In this document: one piece after another, positions 19,543 to 30,415 of the stretch
Position numbering within the stretch: position 1 is the stretch's first letter
Layout: the number at the start of each line of letters is the position of its first letter
Source: Bradyrhizobium manausense
GTDB taxonomy: Bacteria > Pseudomonadota > Alphaproteobacteria > Rhizobiales > Xanthobacteraceae
Length of the DNA: 64,000 nucleotides
Direction of reading: 5' to 3'
Assembly: GCF_018129685.1 (NCBI RefSeq)
Contig: NZ_JAFCLG010000007.1
Location: 186,001 to 250,000 of the forward strand
Translations under genes and position numbers: made by a program
The notes under the pieces: model-generated
What the model was told of the DNA's origin: nothing
The model's database searches: none
What the model saw: the letters and a program-made list of their open reading frames with translations, nothing else

Positions 19543-20163
19543 ATGATATCCATGCAAGCCTATTTCGCCTTTGTCGCTGCCTGCATTGCGCTTGCGCTGT
19601 TGCCGGGGCCGATCGTCACCCTCGTCATCGCCAACGGCCTGCGCCACGGCACACGCGCGGCGCTGACCAACATTCTCGGCGTGCAGATCGGGCTGTTGAT
19701 CGTGATCGGCATCCTGGCGGTCGGGCTCACCACGCTGATGGCGACGATGGGCTATTGGTTCAACTGGGTGCGCTTTGCCGGCGCGGCCTATCTGGTCTGG
19801 CTCGGCATCAAGCTGATCCGCTCGCCGGTCGAAGGCGTCTCCGCCGATGCGCCGCCGCCGCCCCCGCGCGGAGGCTTTCTTTTGCAGGGCTTTGTCGTCG
19901 CGTTGTCGAACCCGAAGCTCCTGGTGTTCTTCGGCGCGTTCATTCCGCAATTCATGGACATGAGCAAGGATCATTTGTCGCAGGTTCTGGTGCTCGGGAT
20001 CACCTTCATGGTGCTGGCCGGTTTGACCGATGGAATCTACGCGCTGCTTGCCGGTCAGGTCCGCGGCTTCTTCTCGGCACGCCGCACCCGCCTGGTGTCG
20101 CGCGTCTCTGGCAGCTTCATGATCGGCGGCGGCATCTGGCTGGCGCTGATCCGGGCCAAATGA
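19543..20163 (+). CDS. LysE-family amino-acid exporter
   Basis: A 206-residue protein with six predicted membrane helices and the LysE/RhtB signature near the N-terminus (ALLPGPIVTLVIANGLRHGTRAAL). A second conserved stretch is NPKLLVFFGAFIPQF in the middle. These transporters export amino acids or related metabolites; the substrate is unknown. An ATG three codons inside (19552) is an equally plausible start. A second LysE-family gene is at 39822. Confidence 0.9.
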   Translation: MISMQAYFAFVAACIALALLPGPIVTLVIANGLRHGTRAALTNILGVQIGLLIVIGILAVGLTTLMATMGYWFNWVRFAGAAYLVWLGIKLIRSPVEGVSADAPPPPPRGGFLLQGFVVALSNPKLLVFFGAFIPQFMDMSKDHLSQVLVLGITFMVLAGLTDGIYALLAGQVRGFFSARRTRLVSRVSGSFMIGGGIWLALIRAK

Positions 20164-20237
20164 GCGCTCACGCCGGTTGAACCTTTGCCGGCGGCAATGC
20201 GTCCAAGGGAGCATTGCCGCCGACGAAGGATTTTTCC

Positions 20238-21221
20238 GTGCCGAAATTGCCCCTGCTGGTCTACGCGATGCTGCTTGCGCCGCTGGCGCTGATCCTGGTC
20301 GCCGCTATCGTCAAGACCTGGCAGGCGCGCGAGGCGCGGAGCTGGCCTCAGGTATCGGGCAAGGTCGTCACCTCGGTTGCCGAAGTCCGCGAGGTCAGGG
20401 TGCTCGACGACGAGCGCGAGGACGGCTATCGGATGGAGAGCCGCAACTTCGCCAACGTCACCTACGAATATTCCGTCAGCGGCCGGAAACTGCGCTGCAA
20501 CCGCATTTCGATCGGCGAAGACCTCGGCAATTTCCAGGTTGCCGAAAAGCTCGCGAAGTATCCCGCCGGCAGCATCGTCACGGTCTATTACAATCCGCGT
20601 CATCCCGATCAGGCCGTGCTGGAGCGCGATCTGCCCAAGGGCCTGTGGGGCTGTCTCGGCATCGGCTCGGCCATCGTGGTTGCCATCATCGTCGGCTCGG
20701 CGTTTGGCCTCAACCAGAGCTATCTGTATCTCGCCCAGCATGTCGGAAGGCCCGATCTTGCCGGTCTCGTCGTCGCCTTCGGTGCCTTCGGTCTCGTCAT
20801 CGCGCTGATGGCATTGGCCGTGCAGCGGCAGGCCGCGCTGGCGACGCGCTGGCCGGTGGTGCCCGGCACCATCAAGCTGTCGGAGATGGAGGAATATCAC
20901 CGGGCGAGCGACACGGGCGCGGCGCGCGGCGCCGAGATGTTCGGCAAGCGCGTGACCTACACCTATAGCTACCAGAACGTCCGCTACACCAATGAATGCG
21001 CGCGGGTTGCGGCCGGCACGCCGCAGGCCTCCAGCAAGATGCTGGCGAAGCTGATGTCGCGCTATCAGGACGGCGCGACCGTGGAGGTTCGCGTCAATCC
21101 CGACAATCCTGCCGAGGCCACGCTCGATGCCCGGGGCGACGGCCGCATCGCCTATGTGCTGTGGGGCATCGCCGCGATCTTCGCCGCGCTCGCGCTGTTC
21201 GTCGCGACGCGGGGCGGCTAG
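20238..21221 (+). CDS. Membrane protein with two DUF3592 domains
   Basis: A 327-residue membrane protein. Helix 1 is LLVYAMLLAPLALILVAAIV and an extracytoplasmic DUF3592 module follows (SWPQVSGKVV to VTVYYNPRHPDQAVLERDL). Then come two helices (GCLGIGSAIVVAIIVGSAFG; LAGLVVAFGAFGLVIALMAL), a second DUF3592 module (RWPVVPGTIKL to VEVRVNPDNPAEATLDAR) and a last helix. I place the start at GTG 20238, which has AAGGA 7 bases upstream; an in-frame TTG at 20214 is less well supported. The function of DUF3592 is unknown. Its last 4 bases overlap the end of the convergent gene at 21218. Confidence 0.82.
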   Translation: MPKLPLLVYAMLLAPLALILVAAIVKTWQAREARSWPQVSGKVVTSVAEVREVRVLDDEREDGYRMESRNFANVTYEYSVSGRKLRCNRISIGEDLGNFQVAEKLAKYPAGSIVTVYYNPRHPDQAVLERDLPKGLWGCLGIGSAIVVAIIVGSAFGLNQSYLYLAQHVGRPDLAGLVVAFGAFGLVIALMALAVQRQAALATRWPVVPGTIKLSEMEEYHRASDTGAARGAEMFGKRVTYTYSYQNVRYTNECARVAAGTPQASSKMLAKLMSRYQDGATVEVRVNPDNPAEATLDARGDGRIAYVLWGIAAIFAALALFVATRGG

Positions 21222-22024
21222 CCGGGCAACAGCTGTGGTTTCAACTCCGTTTCGATCTGCGCAAAGATCCGTGCCAGCCGCTCCGCCCATTGCTGCTGGC
21301 CGGCTTGATCCGCGATCAGATCCTGGCGGATCTCGATGCCGGTGTTGAGGAGGCCGCGCGCCTCGCCGTGCACGGGAATGGTGTAGTCGCTGAGATCGCT
21401 TACCGCGTAAGGCTCGTTGTCGCCGACCGCGAGATCGCCTTCGGCGCGCAGATGTTTCAGCAGCAGTGGCGGCAGCACCTTGTCGCGATGGTAGAGCGCG
21501 CCGATGTGCCAGGGCCGCGCGACGCCGGCATAGACCGGCGTAAAGCTGTGCAGCGACACCAGCACGGTCGGCCGTTTGGCGTGGATCCGGCTGTCGATCA
21601 CCGCGTCGATGCGGCGGTGATAGGGCTCGAAGATCTCGCGCCGTCGCGCCGCACGCTCGCCATCCGAGATGCCCTCGTTGCGCGGCACCGCCGTTGCTTC
21701 GGACATCACGGGGATCGAGCTTGCGACGTCAGGCGAGCGATTGCAGTCGATCACGAGGCGCGAATAGCGCTGCGCGATCAGGTGCGCGTTAAGCATGTTT
21801 GCAAGGCGCTCGGCGACACCGGCGATGCCGATATCCCAGGCGATGTGCCGCGTCAGCTCGTCTTCCGACACGCCGAGATCGCCGAGGATGCGCGGCAGGA
21901 CGCGGCCGTAATGGTCCGCTGTGAGCAGGAAGGGCGATGTCCCCTCCGCATTCAGCTCATGCACTGGTGGAATATCGCCTTCGTCAAGGAGTTGATCCGC
22001 CGCCTCGACTGTGTTGAAAGCCAT
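21218..22024 (-). CDS. N-formylglutamate amidohydrolase family protein
   Basis: A 268-residue protein with the family pattern: SPFLLTADHYGRVLP near the start, RHIAWDIGIAGVAERLA, LVIDCNRSPD, a central VSLHSFTPVYAG and ALYHRDKVLPPLLLKHL. Members hydrolyse N-formylglutamate, the last step of one histidine degradation route, but there are no hut genes nearby, so the true substrate may differ. It is divergent from the transglutaminase gene at 22118 with a 93-base gap. Confidence 0.88.
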   Translation of the reverse strand: MAFNTVEAADQLLDEGDIPPVHELNAEGTSPFLLTADHYGRVLPRILGDLGVSEDELTRHIAWDIGIAGVAERLANMLNAHLIAQRYSRLVIDCNRSPDVASSIPVMSEATAVPRNEGISDGERAARRREIFEPYHRRIDAVIDSRIHAKRPTVLVSLHSFTPVYAGVARPWHIGALYHRDKVLPPLLLKHLRAEGDLAVGDNEPYAVSDLSDYTIPVHGEARGLLNTGIEIRQDLIADQAGQQQWAERLARIFAQIETELKPQLLPG

Positions 22025-22117
22025 CCTGATTGCCTATCGAAAAAGCAGTCGCCCCCTGACATTGGGCAAGCAACCGACAACAATGGGCCTGCCCAACATC
22101 ACCATGATCTCCCCACG

Positions 22118-23020
22118 ATGCCGCTGCTGACGATTCACCACAAGACCGAATATCGCTACATCAGGCCGGTGGCGTTCGGCGAACACAGATTCATGCTGCG
22201 TCCCAGCGACAGCCATGATCTGCGCGTGCTCGATTCCAGGCTCGAGATCTCGCCGGAGCCCAGTTCGCTGCGCTGGATCCACGACGTGTTCGGCAATTCG
22301 GTCGCGATCGTCGATTTCGACGCGCGCGCGGACCGTCTGGTCTTCGACTGGCATGTCACGGTCGAGCACAATCCCGTGGACGAGTTCGCGCTGACGCCCG
22401 ACGATCCCGCCTACTTCTATCCTTTCGCCTATGACGATGCGGAATTGCCCGATCTCGTCCAGTACCTCACGCCGCAATATCCCGATCCCGACGGCAGGAT
22501 CGCGGAATGGGTGCACGGCTTTTTCGATGCGGACACCCCGTCGCCGAGTTTCCTGCTGCTCAGCCGCATCACGCACGCCATTCGCGAGGAATTCAGCTAC
22601 CGCAGGCGTCTCGAGCCCGGCACGCAGACCCCGTTCGATACCTTGCGATTCCGCACCGGCACGTGCCGCGACTACGCGCTGTTCATGATCGAGGCGCTGC
22701 GCCGGCTCGGCATCGCCGCGCGGTTCGTCTCCGGCTACATCTTCGTGCCCGAGGACATCGCGCGGCATCATGCCGGCGGCGGCGCGACCCATGCCTGGGT
22801 GCAGGTCTACTTGCCGAGCGCGGGCTGGATCGCGTTCGATCCGACCAACGGCATCGTCGGCACCCGCGATCTCATCCGCGTCGCCGTCGCGCGCGACCCG
22901 CGTCAGGCGATCCCGCTGCACGGGATCTATCTCGGGACCCAGGACGCCTTCGACGTCATGGACGTGAGCGTCAGGGTGGAGGAGGCTCGCGGCGAGCAGC
23001 TGGAAGCGGAGGTTTTGTAA
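22118..23020 (+). CDS. Transglutaminase-like protein
   Basis: A 300-residue protein. The N-terminal beta domain (TIHHKTEYRYIRPVAFGEHRFMLRP) is the bacterial transglutaminase N-terminal region. The catalytic core contains Cys183 in FRTGTCRDYALFM, His225 in GGATHAWVQVY and Asp241 in IAFDPTNG, the full papain-like triad. No signal peptide is visible, so it is probably cytoplasmic. Such proteins are likely proteases or amidases rather than cross-linkers. The frame is open well upstream of 22118, but that part overlaps other genes and is not protein-like. Confidence 0.9.
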   Translation: MPLLTIHHKTEYRYIRPVAFGEHRFMLRPSDSHDLRVLDSRLEISPEPSSLRWIHDVFGNSVAIVDFDARADRLVFDWHVTVEHNPVDEFALTPDDPAYFYPFAYDDAELPDLVQYLTPQYPDPDGRIAEWVHGFFDADTPSPSFLLLSRITHAIREEFSYRRRLEPGTQTPFDTLRFRTGTCRDYALFMIEALRRLGIAARFVSGYIFVPEDIARHHAGGGATHAWVQVYLPSAGWIAFDPTNGIVGTRDLIRVAVARDPRQAIPLHGIYLGTQDAFDVMDVSVRVEEARGEQLEAEVL

Positions 23021-23032
23021 AGTCTCTCTGCC

Positions 23033-23158
23033 GTCGTCCCGGCGAAGGCCGGGACCCATAACCCCAGGGAGAAGTTTGGCGAAGACTCGGAGGTCGGGAC
23101 TCCTTCCATCCGTATCGATGGATTCCGCGGTATGGGTCCCGGCCTTCGCCGGGACGAC
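23033..23158. repeat. Intergenic palindromic repeat, family A copy 2
   Basis: Both ends carry the inverted GTCGTCCCGGCGAAGGCC arm continued by GGGACCCATA, with ACCCCAGGGAGAAGTTTGGC inside the left arm. It has the same organisation as the copies at 6153 and 38682. Confidence 0.85.
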
Positions 23159-23209
23159 TGCGAATATATTGCCCTGTCACTGCACGTCATTCGCATCTAT
23201 AGAGCCCCC

Positions 23210-23608
23210 ATGACCTCCGATCGTCTCTTCGTCTATGGCACGCTGATGCGCGGCTTCGACCATCCGATGGCGCGGCTGCTGGCGCAGCATGCCGATTTTG
23301 TCGGCGAAGCGACCTGCCGCGGCCGGCTCGTGCTGGTGAAGCATTACCCGGGATTGCTGCTGTCGGGCGCGTCGTCCGATGTCGTGCACGGCGAGCTCTT
23401 TCGCCTGCGCGCCGGCGATGAGCTCCTGCGCGAGCTCGACATGTACGAAGCCTGCGGCGAAGGCTTTCCCGAGCCGACCGAATATCTGCGCCAGCTGGTC
23501 GACGTCACAGGCGCGGACGGCGCGACCGCGCCGGCCTGGACCTATGTCTATAACTGGCCGGTGGCGGGCCTGCCGCACATCGAGTCCGGCCGCTTTCTCG
23601 AGCATTAA
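23210..23608 (+). CDS. Gamma-glutamylcyclotransferase-family protein
   Basis: A 132-residue protein of the GGCT/AIG2 fold. The substrate-cradle motif LFVYGTLMRG is at residues 6-15 and the catalytic glutamate is Glu80 in LDMYEACGEG. Members cyclise gamma-glutamyl groups to 5-oxoproline and act in glutathione or gamma-glutamylamine turnover; the exact substrate is unknown. It is convergent with the chlorite-dismutase-type gene, with a shared hairpin between. Confidence 0.88.
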   Translation: MTSDRLFVYGTLMRGFDHPMARLLAQHADFVGEATCRGRLVLVKHYPGLLLSGASSDVVHGELFRLRAGDELLRELDMYEACGEGFPEPTEYLRQLVDVTGADGATAPAWTYVYNWPVAGLPHIESGRFLEH

Positions 23609-23611
23609 GCC

Positions 23612-23657
23612 TGATCCGGAAAAGTGCGCAGCGGTTTTCCGACAAGATCATGCTCAA
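23612..23657. repeat. Dispersed repeat TGATCCGGAAAAG...GATCATGCTC, copy 1
   Basis: The element reads TGATCCGGAAAAGTGCGCAG then CGGTTTTCCGACAAGATCATGCTCAAA, with GGAAAA and TTTTCC as inverted arms. A closely similar copy is at 36838-36885 in a different setting. Confidence 0.75.
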
Positions 23658-23664
23658 ACAGAAA

Positions 23665-23693
23665 CTTAAAGCGCGATTTCATCGCGCTTTAAG
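23665..23693. terminator. Bidirectional hairpin between convergent genes
   Basis: A perfect 13-bp inverted repeat CTTAAAGCGCGAT-TTC-ATCGCGCTTTAAG separates the GGCT gene from the convergent gene at 23689 and overlaps its last codons. The arms end in AAA and TTT, so it can terminate weakly on both strands. Confidence 0.6.
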
Positions 23694-24252
23694 CCGACAG
23701 CACCTCCTTCACCACGCGCACGTCGACCTCGCGCTCGACATAGCTCCACTCCTCGGTGCGCCTGAGCATCCCGACCAGCTCCTCGAACAGCGAGACGTGC
23801 GCCGGCGCGTATTCGAACCAGGTCAGGAAGTCGAACGGCTCGCCGAGGTCGCGGCAGTGATAGAGCTGGCGCGCGATCGCGGGCAGGAAGCGCATGCTGC
23901 TCGCGATGTGGTGCGACTTGTCTTCAAAGATCCTGCGCCGCTCTTCCTGCGTCAGCTCCCACCACGCGGCTGATTTGCGGATCGGGATCAGCGCCGCGCA
24001 GGTTGCTTCAAACCGGCCGAGGCCGGCCTGCACGCCCATGAGCCGCTGCTTCTCGGGCCGCTCGGTGTAGCGCAAGTGGCTGGGCACGCCGACCAGGCGC
24101 CAGGCATTGCGCGAGGGCACCAGAGGCAACGCGACGGCGTCGCCGTCGATCACCGACAGCGCCGGCATGAAGGGCAGGGGTTCGCCCACCACGGGCGCAA
24201 TCGAGGTGACACGCCAGCCCCCGCTCTGGCCGCCCCGAAAGGTCCTGAACAT
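23689..24252 (-). CDS. Chlorite dismutase-family heme protein, short dimeric type
   Basis: A 187-residue protein matching the short, dimeric chlorite dismutases described from Nitrobacter. A histidine in the KSHHIASSM segment (His115) and Arg128 in FLPAIARQLYHC are 13 residues apart. This is the spacing of the proximal heme ligand and the catalytic distal arginine in that group. The ferredoxin-like fold is suggested by FDFLTWFEYAPAHVSLFEELV. The activity may be chlorite breakdown to chloride and oxygen, or another heme peroxide or iron-porphyrin reaction; perchlorate respiration genes are absent. Confidence 0.82.
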   Translation of the reverse strand: MFRTFRGGQSGGWRVTSIAPVVGEPLPFMPALSVIDGDAVALPLVPSRNAWRLVGVPSHLRYTERPEKQRLMGVQAGLGRFEATCAALIPIRKSAAWWELTQEERRRIFEDKSHHIASSMRFLPAIARQLYHCRDLGEPFDFLTWFEYAPAHVSLFEELVGMLRRTEEWSYVEREVDVRVVKEVLSA

Positions 24253-24318
24253 GGCCTATCGAAGCGTGGAACCGGGCGGGGTTCAAGGCTTTCCCGTCAC
24301 GCGCGGAGCTGCCCGACC

Positions 24319-24439
24319 CGTCATCCTGAGGTGCACGCCTTGCAAAGCAAGGCGGGCCTCGAAGGATGAATCGGTCCGGATGCAGCTGGGCCGTCGCCCT
24401 TCGAGGGCCGCTGAAGAAGCGGCCACCTCAGGGTGACGG
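24319..24439. repeat. Intergenic inverted repeat, CGTCATCCTGAGG type
   Basis: The left end CGTCATCCTGAGGTGC and the right end CACCTCAGGGTGACGG are inverted. Inside are paired GCCTCGAAGGATGA and CGCCCTTCGAGGG segments and a CCTTGCAAAGCAAGG hairpin. It makes up much of the 319-base gap (24253-24571) before dnaG; the remainder shows nothing else clear. Confidence 0.65.
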
Positions 24440-24571
24440 TGAAAGGGCGCGCCCCGGAATGACGGAACGGCCTGTGAACAGCGCGGATAAGCCCGACAAA
24501 CCTGACTTCTGTCCGCCGCGTCCCTATATCCCTGATCCCTTCGCCCGACTCACACGGTTTCGCGCTACATC

Positions 24572-26602
24572 ATGGCCATGCGCTTCACGCCCCAATTCCT
24601 CGACGAGATCAGGGCCCGGCTTTCGGTGTCCGAAGTCGTGGGCAAGCGCGTCAAGCTGAAGAAGGCGGGGCGCGAGTGGAAGGGGCTGTCGCCGTTCCAG
24701 CAGGAGAAGACGCCGTCCTTCTACGTCAACGACCAGAAGGGTTTTTATCACGACTTCTCCTCCGGCAAGCACGGCGACATCATCAGCTTCGTGATGGAGA
24801 CCGACGGCCTGCCGTTTGCCGAGGCCGTCGAGCGGCTCGCCGGCATGGCGGGCCTGGCGCTGCCGGCGGTGACGCCGGATGCGGCGCGGCACGAGCAGCG
24901 CCGCCGCACGCTGCATGACGTCATGGAGCTGGCGGCCAAGTTCTTCGCCGAGACGCTGGCCTCGCGGGTCGGCGCCAAGGCGCGCGGCTATCTCGCCGAC
25001 CGCGCGATTTCGCCGGCGACGCAATTGCAGTTTCGGCTGGGCTATGCGCCGCCCGAGCGCTTCGCGCTGAAGGAGCATCTCGGCAAGCTCGGTGTCTCCG
25101 TCGAGGACATGATCGAGACCGGGCTGCTGGTGGCCGGCGACGATATTCCCGTGCCCTATGATCGCTTCCGCGATCGGGTGATGTTTCCGATCACGGATCT
25201 GCGCGGCCGCGTCATCGCCTTCGGCGGACGCGCCCTGGAGAAGGACGTTCCGGCCAAATATCTGAACTCGCCGGAGACGCCGCTGTTTCACAAGGGCGAC
25301 AATCTCTACAATCACCAGACCGCGCGCAAAGCCACCCATGACGGCGCATCGCTGGTCGTGGTCGAGGGCTATGTCGACGTCATCGCCATGGTCACGGCAG
25401 GATTTCCCGGCGCGGTCGCGCCGCTCGGCACGGCGCTGACCGAAAACCAGCTCGCGCTGCTCTGGAAGATGGCGGACGAGCCGATCCTCTGCTTCGACGG
25501 CGACCGCGCCGGACAGAAGGCGGCTTATCGTGCTGCGGACCTCGCCTTGCCATTCCTGGCGCCGGGCAAGAGTCTTCGTTTCGCCCTGCTGCCGGAAGGG
25601 CAGGACCCCGACGATCTCGCGCGCTCCGGCGGGCGCGGCGCGATCGAGGAGGTGATCGCGGCGGCGCGTCCGCTCGCCGACATGCTGTGGTCGCGCGAGC
25701 TCGAAGGCGGCAATTTTGCCACCCCCGAGCGCCGCGCGGCGCTGGAAGCGCGCATCAAGGAGCTCGCGGGCGGCATCCGCGACGAGGTGGTGCGGCGCTA
25801 TTATCGCAACGAGTTCGTCGAGCGGCTCCAGCGCACCTTTGCGCCCGATGGCGGGCGCGGCGGCTTTGCAGGCCGCGGCAATTTCCGCCAAGGGGGCGGC
25901 GGCCGCCCATTCCAGCCGCGCGGCGGGCAGGCGAATCGATTCGGCGGGCAAGGATTCGGACAAGGCTATGGGGGAGGCCGCCGCGGCGGCCCGCCGGGAC
26001 CGACCCTTATTCCCTCCGGCCCCTACCAGGCGGCCAGCCCCCAGCTGGCGGCGAGCCCGATCATGCGCGGGCAAAGAAGCGCCATCTCCCGCCGCGAGGC
26101 CCTGATCCTGCAGAGCCTGATCAACCACCCCTGGCTGCTGCATGACCACCTCGAGGAGGTCGCCGCCCTGGAGTTCGCCCACCCCGAGGCCCACAAGCTT
26201 CGGGCCGCCATCATCGCCGCTTTCGCCAACGACCATCACCACTCGCCGGACCCCGGCGAGCTCGCCGACAAGATGCGCTCCGACATCGAAAAGGGCGGAT
26301 TTTCCCAGCTTCTTCAAAGAGTTGAAGCTGGCATCACGAATGCGGCGGTGTGGGGCGCCCGCGAGGGCGCGGCGCGGGATGACGTTCTGGCCACCTGGCA
26401 CCAGCTCGTTACCTTGCATCGGCAATGGCATTCACTACTTAGAGAGCTGAAGGACGCCGAGCTGGCCTTGGGGGAGGATCCCAGCGAGGCCAATTTGGCG
26501 TGGCTGCGTGACGTCAAGGCCAGGCTGGCCGAGGTCGACGGTACCGAGGCCCTGATCGAGGGTTTTGGCGAGCTGTCGGGCCGGTTCCAGAAGAGCGTGT
26601 GA
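24572..26602 (+). CDS. dnaG: DNA primase DnaG lacking zinc ligands
   Basis: A 676-residue primase that makes RNA primers at the replication fork. The N-terminal CHC2 domain is recognisable (VSEVVGKRVKLKKAGREWKG, then SPFQQEKTPSFYVND and FYHDFSSGKHGDI). The usual zinc ligands, Cys and His in CPFHxEKTPSF and two Cys in YHCFGCG, are replaced by Ser/Gln and Asp/Ser. The TOPRIM core is intact: Glu in VVVEGYVDVIAM and the Asp motif CFDGDRAGQKA. A glycine/arginine-rich linker (about 430-490) leads to a C-terminal helicase-binding domain. An ATG two codons inside (24578) is an equally likely start. Confidence 0.96.
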   Translation: MAMRFTPQFLDEIRARLSVSEVVGKRVKLKKAGREWKGLSPFQQEKTPSFYVNDQKGFYHDFSSGKHGDIISFVMETDGLPFAEAVERLAGMAGLALPAVTPDAARHEQRRRTLHDVMELAAKFFAETLASRVGAKARGYLADRAISPATQLQFRLGYAPPERFALKEHLGKLGVSVEDMIETGLLVAGDDIPVPYDRFRDRVMFPITDLRGRVIAFGGRALEKDVPAKYLNSPETPLFHKGDNLYNHQTARKATHDGASLVVVEGYVDVIAMVTAGFPGAVAPLGTALTENQLALLWKMADEPILCFDGDRAGQKAAYRAADLALPFLAPGKSLRFALLPEGQDPDDLARSGGRGAIEEVIAAARPLADMLWSRELEGGNFATPERRAALEARIKELAGGIRDEVVRRYYRNEFVERLQRTFAPDGGRGGFAGRGNFRQGGGGRPFQPRGGQANRFGGQGFGQGYGGGRRGGPPGPTLIPSGPYQAASPQLAASPIMRGQRSAISRREALILQSLINHPWLLHDHLEEVAALEFAHPEAHKLRAAIIAAFANDHHHSPDPGELADKMRSDIEKGGFSQLLQRVEAGITNAAVWGAREGAARDDVLATWHQLVTLHRQWHSLLRELKDAELALGEDPSEANLAWLRDVKARLAEVDGTEALIEGFGELSGRFQKSV

Positions 26603-26971
26603 TGAAAGAATCATGCGGACGGCCGCGCCAGGTACCGCTAAAAGACTCGCCAAATCCATGATTTGGCGGCAAAAACAGGGTTAATCGAGGCTTAACGGTC
26701 TTGTAGCACTTTGGCCCCCGCGGCCGCAGGCAGAACAGACGCGTCAGGAATGAATCCGCGCACCAGCTGTTGGCACTCCACCTGCATCCGCCGCGACAAA
26801 GAGGCTCACGAAGCGTTAGGCAAATCCGGCGAGAGAAAGGTCGGGGTGGCGAGAGCTATGCGCCGCCCTTTCCGTGTCGAGATCTGACGAAGCGAGAGCG
26901 TCGAGCAACAGGTTCAGGTGATTTCACGCGGGCGCGCGCACGTCTGCATGGAACGCGTTTAGGAGCAATGG
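26603..26971. other. dnaG-rpoD intergenic region
   Basis: This 369-base gap should contain the rpoD promoter and leader. The only structure I can point to is a perfect 8-bp hairpin CGCCAAAT/ATTTGGCG at 26648-26668, which lacks a T tail and so is a doubtful dnaG terminator. No gene is supported. Confidence 0.5.
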
Positions 26972-29125
<2,154 letters not shown>

Positions 29126-29166
29126 TCCGGATCGCCAGACGGCGGGTTTATCTCGTGCATTCATGA

Positions 29167-29193
29167 AAGGCGGGCGGAAGCCCGCCTTTTTGC
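29167..29193 (+). terminator. Intrinsic terminator of rpoD
   Basis: An 8-bp stem AGGCGGGC/GCCCGCCT with loop GGAA followed by a T run lies 42 bases after the rpoD stop. It separates rpoD from the lower-GC gene pair that follows. Confidence 0.9.
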
Positions 29194-29303
29194 TTGCCTT
29201 GTTGCCAAGGCGTTATGTTCATGTTATGTTCTAATTTGGTATAAGCATCTTTTGATTGTATGGCAATGCTCCGGCACTCATTGATTGGGAGGGGCTCAAC
29301 TGC

Positions 29304-30404
29304 ATGCCACAGGCGAAATTTTTCGACGAGCGGAGCGACCAGTCCGAGGTGAAAGCCCGCATCGTCCAGAAGTATTTCTACGTATGGGCAAGGGTAATCA
29401 TCCCGTCCGCCAAGCTCAGGGAAAAGAAAATCGCTTATATTGATCTTTATGCAGGTCCGGGCCGCTACAAAGATGGCGCCGCATCGACTCCTCTAATGAT
29501 TTTGGAGCAGGCAATCAAGGAACCCGATTTACGGGACATGCTTGTTACGCTGTTTAATGATGCGAACAAAGACAACACGAATGCGCTCGAAAGCGAAATC
29601 GGTAAACTCGTCGGTATTGAGACGTTGAAGTATAAGCCGCAGGTTAGTTGCGGCGAGATAGATGAAGATGCTGCGAAGTACTTTAGCGAAACGAACTTGA
29701 TCCCGTCGTTCTCGTTTGTTGATCCATTTGGCTACAAAGGATTGTCACTCAAAATCGTAAACGGGGTCATCAAGGATTGGGGATGTGATTGCGTCTTCTT
29801 CTTCAACTATAACCGGATCAACGCAGGCATTTCTAATCCTGCCGTGAAATCTCATATGGACGCCCTTTTTGGAGAAGAGCGCGCCGAAATGCTAAGGAAG
29901 GTGCTCCCAGAGAAAAGTCCGGCAAAGCGGGAAGAACTTGTTCTCGAAGAGTTGGCCCAGGCGATCAAAGCAATGGGTGGTAAATTTGTCCTTCCCTTTC
30001 GTTTCAAGAATGAAAAAGGGACAAGGACTTCACATAGCCTGATTTTCGTATCCAAGCACTTCAAAGGGTACGAGATCATGAAGGACATTATGTCGAAGGA
30101 AAGCTCTGTAGATGATCAAGGAGTGCCGTCCTTCACGTATTCGCCTGCTGATGCGTCAACGCCGTTGCTGTTTTCGCTCGCTCGGCCGCTCGACAGCCTG
30201 AAAGAAGATATTCCGAAGGCCTTCGCTGGGCAATCGCTCACCATGCAGCAAATTTACGAGCGGCACAGTATCGACACGCCATTTATCAAGAAGAACTACA
30301 AAGATGTTCTGCTCGCATTGGAAGTTGAGGGCAAAATATCAGCAGAGCCTGCAAAGCGAAAAAAGGGTACGTTCGCTGATCATGTCGTAGTCAAGTTTCC
30401 CTGA
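29304..30404 (+). CDS. tcmP: Three-Cys-motif partner protein TcmP
   Basis: A 366-residue protein that I recognise as TcmP, a family found beside a three-cysteine-motif (DUF5131) protein. The N-terminal part contains KIAYIDLYAGPGRYKDG, resembling motif I of SAM-binding methyltransferases, and SFVDPFGYKGL, resembling a catalytic DP-aromatic motif. The C-terminal 80 residues look like a winged-helix domain. The start at 29304 has GGGAGGGG 9 bases upstream. GC content and codon use are visibly lower than in rpoD, suggesting transfer. The biochemical function is unestablished; a nucleic-acid modification role together with the next gene is inferred. Confidence 0.8.
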   Translation: MPQAKFFDERSDQSEVKARIVQKYFYVWARVIIPSAKLREKKIAYIDLYAGPGRYKDGAASTPLMILEQAIKEPDLRDMLVTLFNDANKDNTNALESEIGKLVGIETLKYKPQVSCGEIDEDAAKYFSETNLIPSFSFVDPFGYKGLSLKIVNGVIKDWGCDCVFFFNYNRINAGISNPAVKSHMDALFGEERAEMLRKVLPEKSPAKREELVLEELAQAIKAMGGKFVLPFRFKNEKGTRTSHSLIFVSKHFKGYEIMKDIMSKESSVDDQGVPSFTYSPADASTPLLFSLARPLDSLKEDIPKAFAGQSLTMQQIYERHSIDTPFIKKNYKDVLLALEVEGKISAEPAKRKKGTFADHVVVKFP

Positions 30405-30415
30405 AAGAAAATCGA

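Noticed and set aside
20996..22117. Open frame upstream of and in frame with the transglutaminase gene
   Set aside because: It overlaps the DUF3592 and N-formylglutamate amidohydrolase genes, and the family start is at 22118.
26648..26668. Hairpin after dnaG as an intrinsic terminator
   Set aside because: The 8-bp stem is perfect but no T run follows on the plus strand.
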